Shown piece after piece: positions 6,706 to 6,740 of a DNA stretch of 6,740 nucleotides. Position numbers and translations under genes: made by a program. The notes beneath the pieces are model-generated. The model was given only the letters and a program-made list of their open reading frames with translations, was not told the origin of the DNA and made no database searches. The stretch lies in NCBI GenBank assembly GCA_027033525.1, contig JALVLD010000188.1, positions 1-6,740 on the forward strand, in the 5' to 3' direction. Within the stretch, counting starts at the first letter, position 1. Every line of letters starts with the position of its first letter. The DNA is from Candidatus Dojkabacteria bacterium. Its GTDB lineage: Bacteria; Patescibacteriota; Dojkabacteria; GCA-002793355.

Positions 6706-6714
6706 ATTTTAGCA
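6706..6714 (-). promoter_or_regulatory. Extended -10 promoter of dnaJ, leaderless placement
   Basis: The minus strand reads TGC followed by TAAAAT (6706-6711), the TGn extended -10 arrangement, then ATATCT and the ATG at 6699. The 6-base gap puts the expected transcription start at the start codon. The -35 candidate (TATACC, 6729-6734) is poor, which an extended -10 can tolerate. Confidence 0.5.
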
Positions 6715-6738
6715 CAGGAATTATTAATGGTATATAAT
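6709..6738 (+). promoter_or_regulatory. Probable promoter of a rightward gene beyond the window
   Basis: On the plus strand TTAGCA (6709-6714, 4/6) is 18 bp from a perfect TATAAT (6733-6738). By the 6-base rule of the other genes the start codon would fall near 6745, just outside. The -35 overlaps the dnaJ -10, the same interlocked divergent layout as in the nusA gap. Only promoter-like sequence is visible, so this is tentative. Confidence 0.35.
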
Positions 6739-6740
6739 AG

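Noticed and set aside
1..6740. Recoded UGA, as in some candidate-phyla bacteria
   Set aside because: All frames read with the standard code; the genes end in TAG or TAA and contain no in-frame TGA.

Overview
The window reads as an AT-rich bacterial chromosome segment with short intergenic gaps and the standard genetic code. It carries NusA (transcription), DnaJ (chaperone), a PP2C-type phosphatase, a small membrane-anchored protein with a doubled fold, a large protein I do not recognise, and a decayed end of glmS. There are no phage, transposon, CRISPR, tRNA or rRNA signals. No start has a good Shine-Dalgarno sequence. Four of the five complete gene starts instead have a -10-like hexamer exactly 6 bases before the ATG, the arrangement expected of leaderless mRNAs. 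AT richness, a single isolated nusA without its usual operon partners, and a high share of unrecognised sequence would fit a candidate-phyla-radiation (Patescibacteria) bacterium, but this is a weak inference and no marker here settles it.

Layout, left to right. (1) 1-1177, minus: a PP2C-family phosphatase whose 3' end lies outside the window. Its upstream gap holds a perfect 9-bp tandem repeat. (2) 1227-1760, minus: a 177-aa protein with an N-terminal membrane anchor and two PepSY-like repeats, each with a cysteine pair at identical spacing, behind a near-consensus promoter. (3) 1761-2199: no intact gene. It holds that promoter, a 12-bp tandem duplication, a glmS relic (1865-2135) and the nusA terminator. 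(4) 2200-3234 (or 3249), minus: nusA. (5) 3250-3301: a 52-bp divergent gap in which the nusA promoter and the promoter of the next gene interlock. (6) 3302-5599, plus: a 765-aa cysteine-free, tryptophan-rich protein of unknown function. (7) 5611-6699, minus: dnaJ, convergent with the previous gene across 11 bp. (8) 6700-6740: dnaJ promoter and a probable promoter of a rightward gene just outside the window.

The genes do not form one pathway. Each appears to have its own promoter, and only the phosphatase and the PepSY-like gene are co-directional neighbours close enough (47 bp) for read-through. The most informative points are the uniform leaderless-type start architecture, the glmS relic, which is recognisable down to its last residues, and the large orphan protein that shares an interlocked promoter with nusA.
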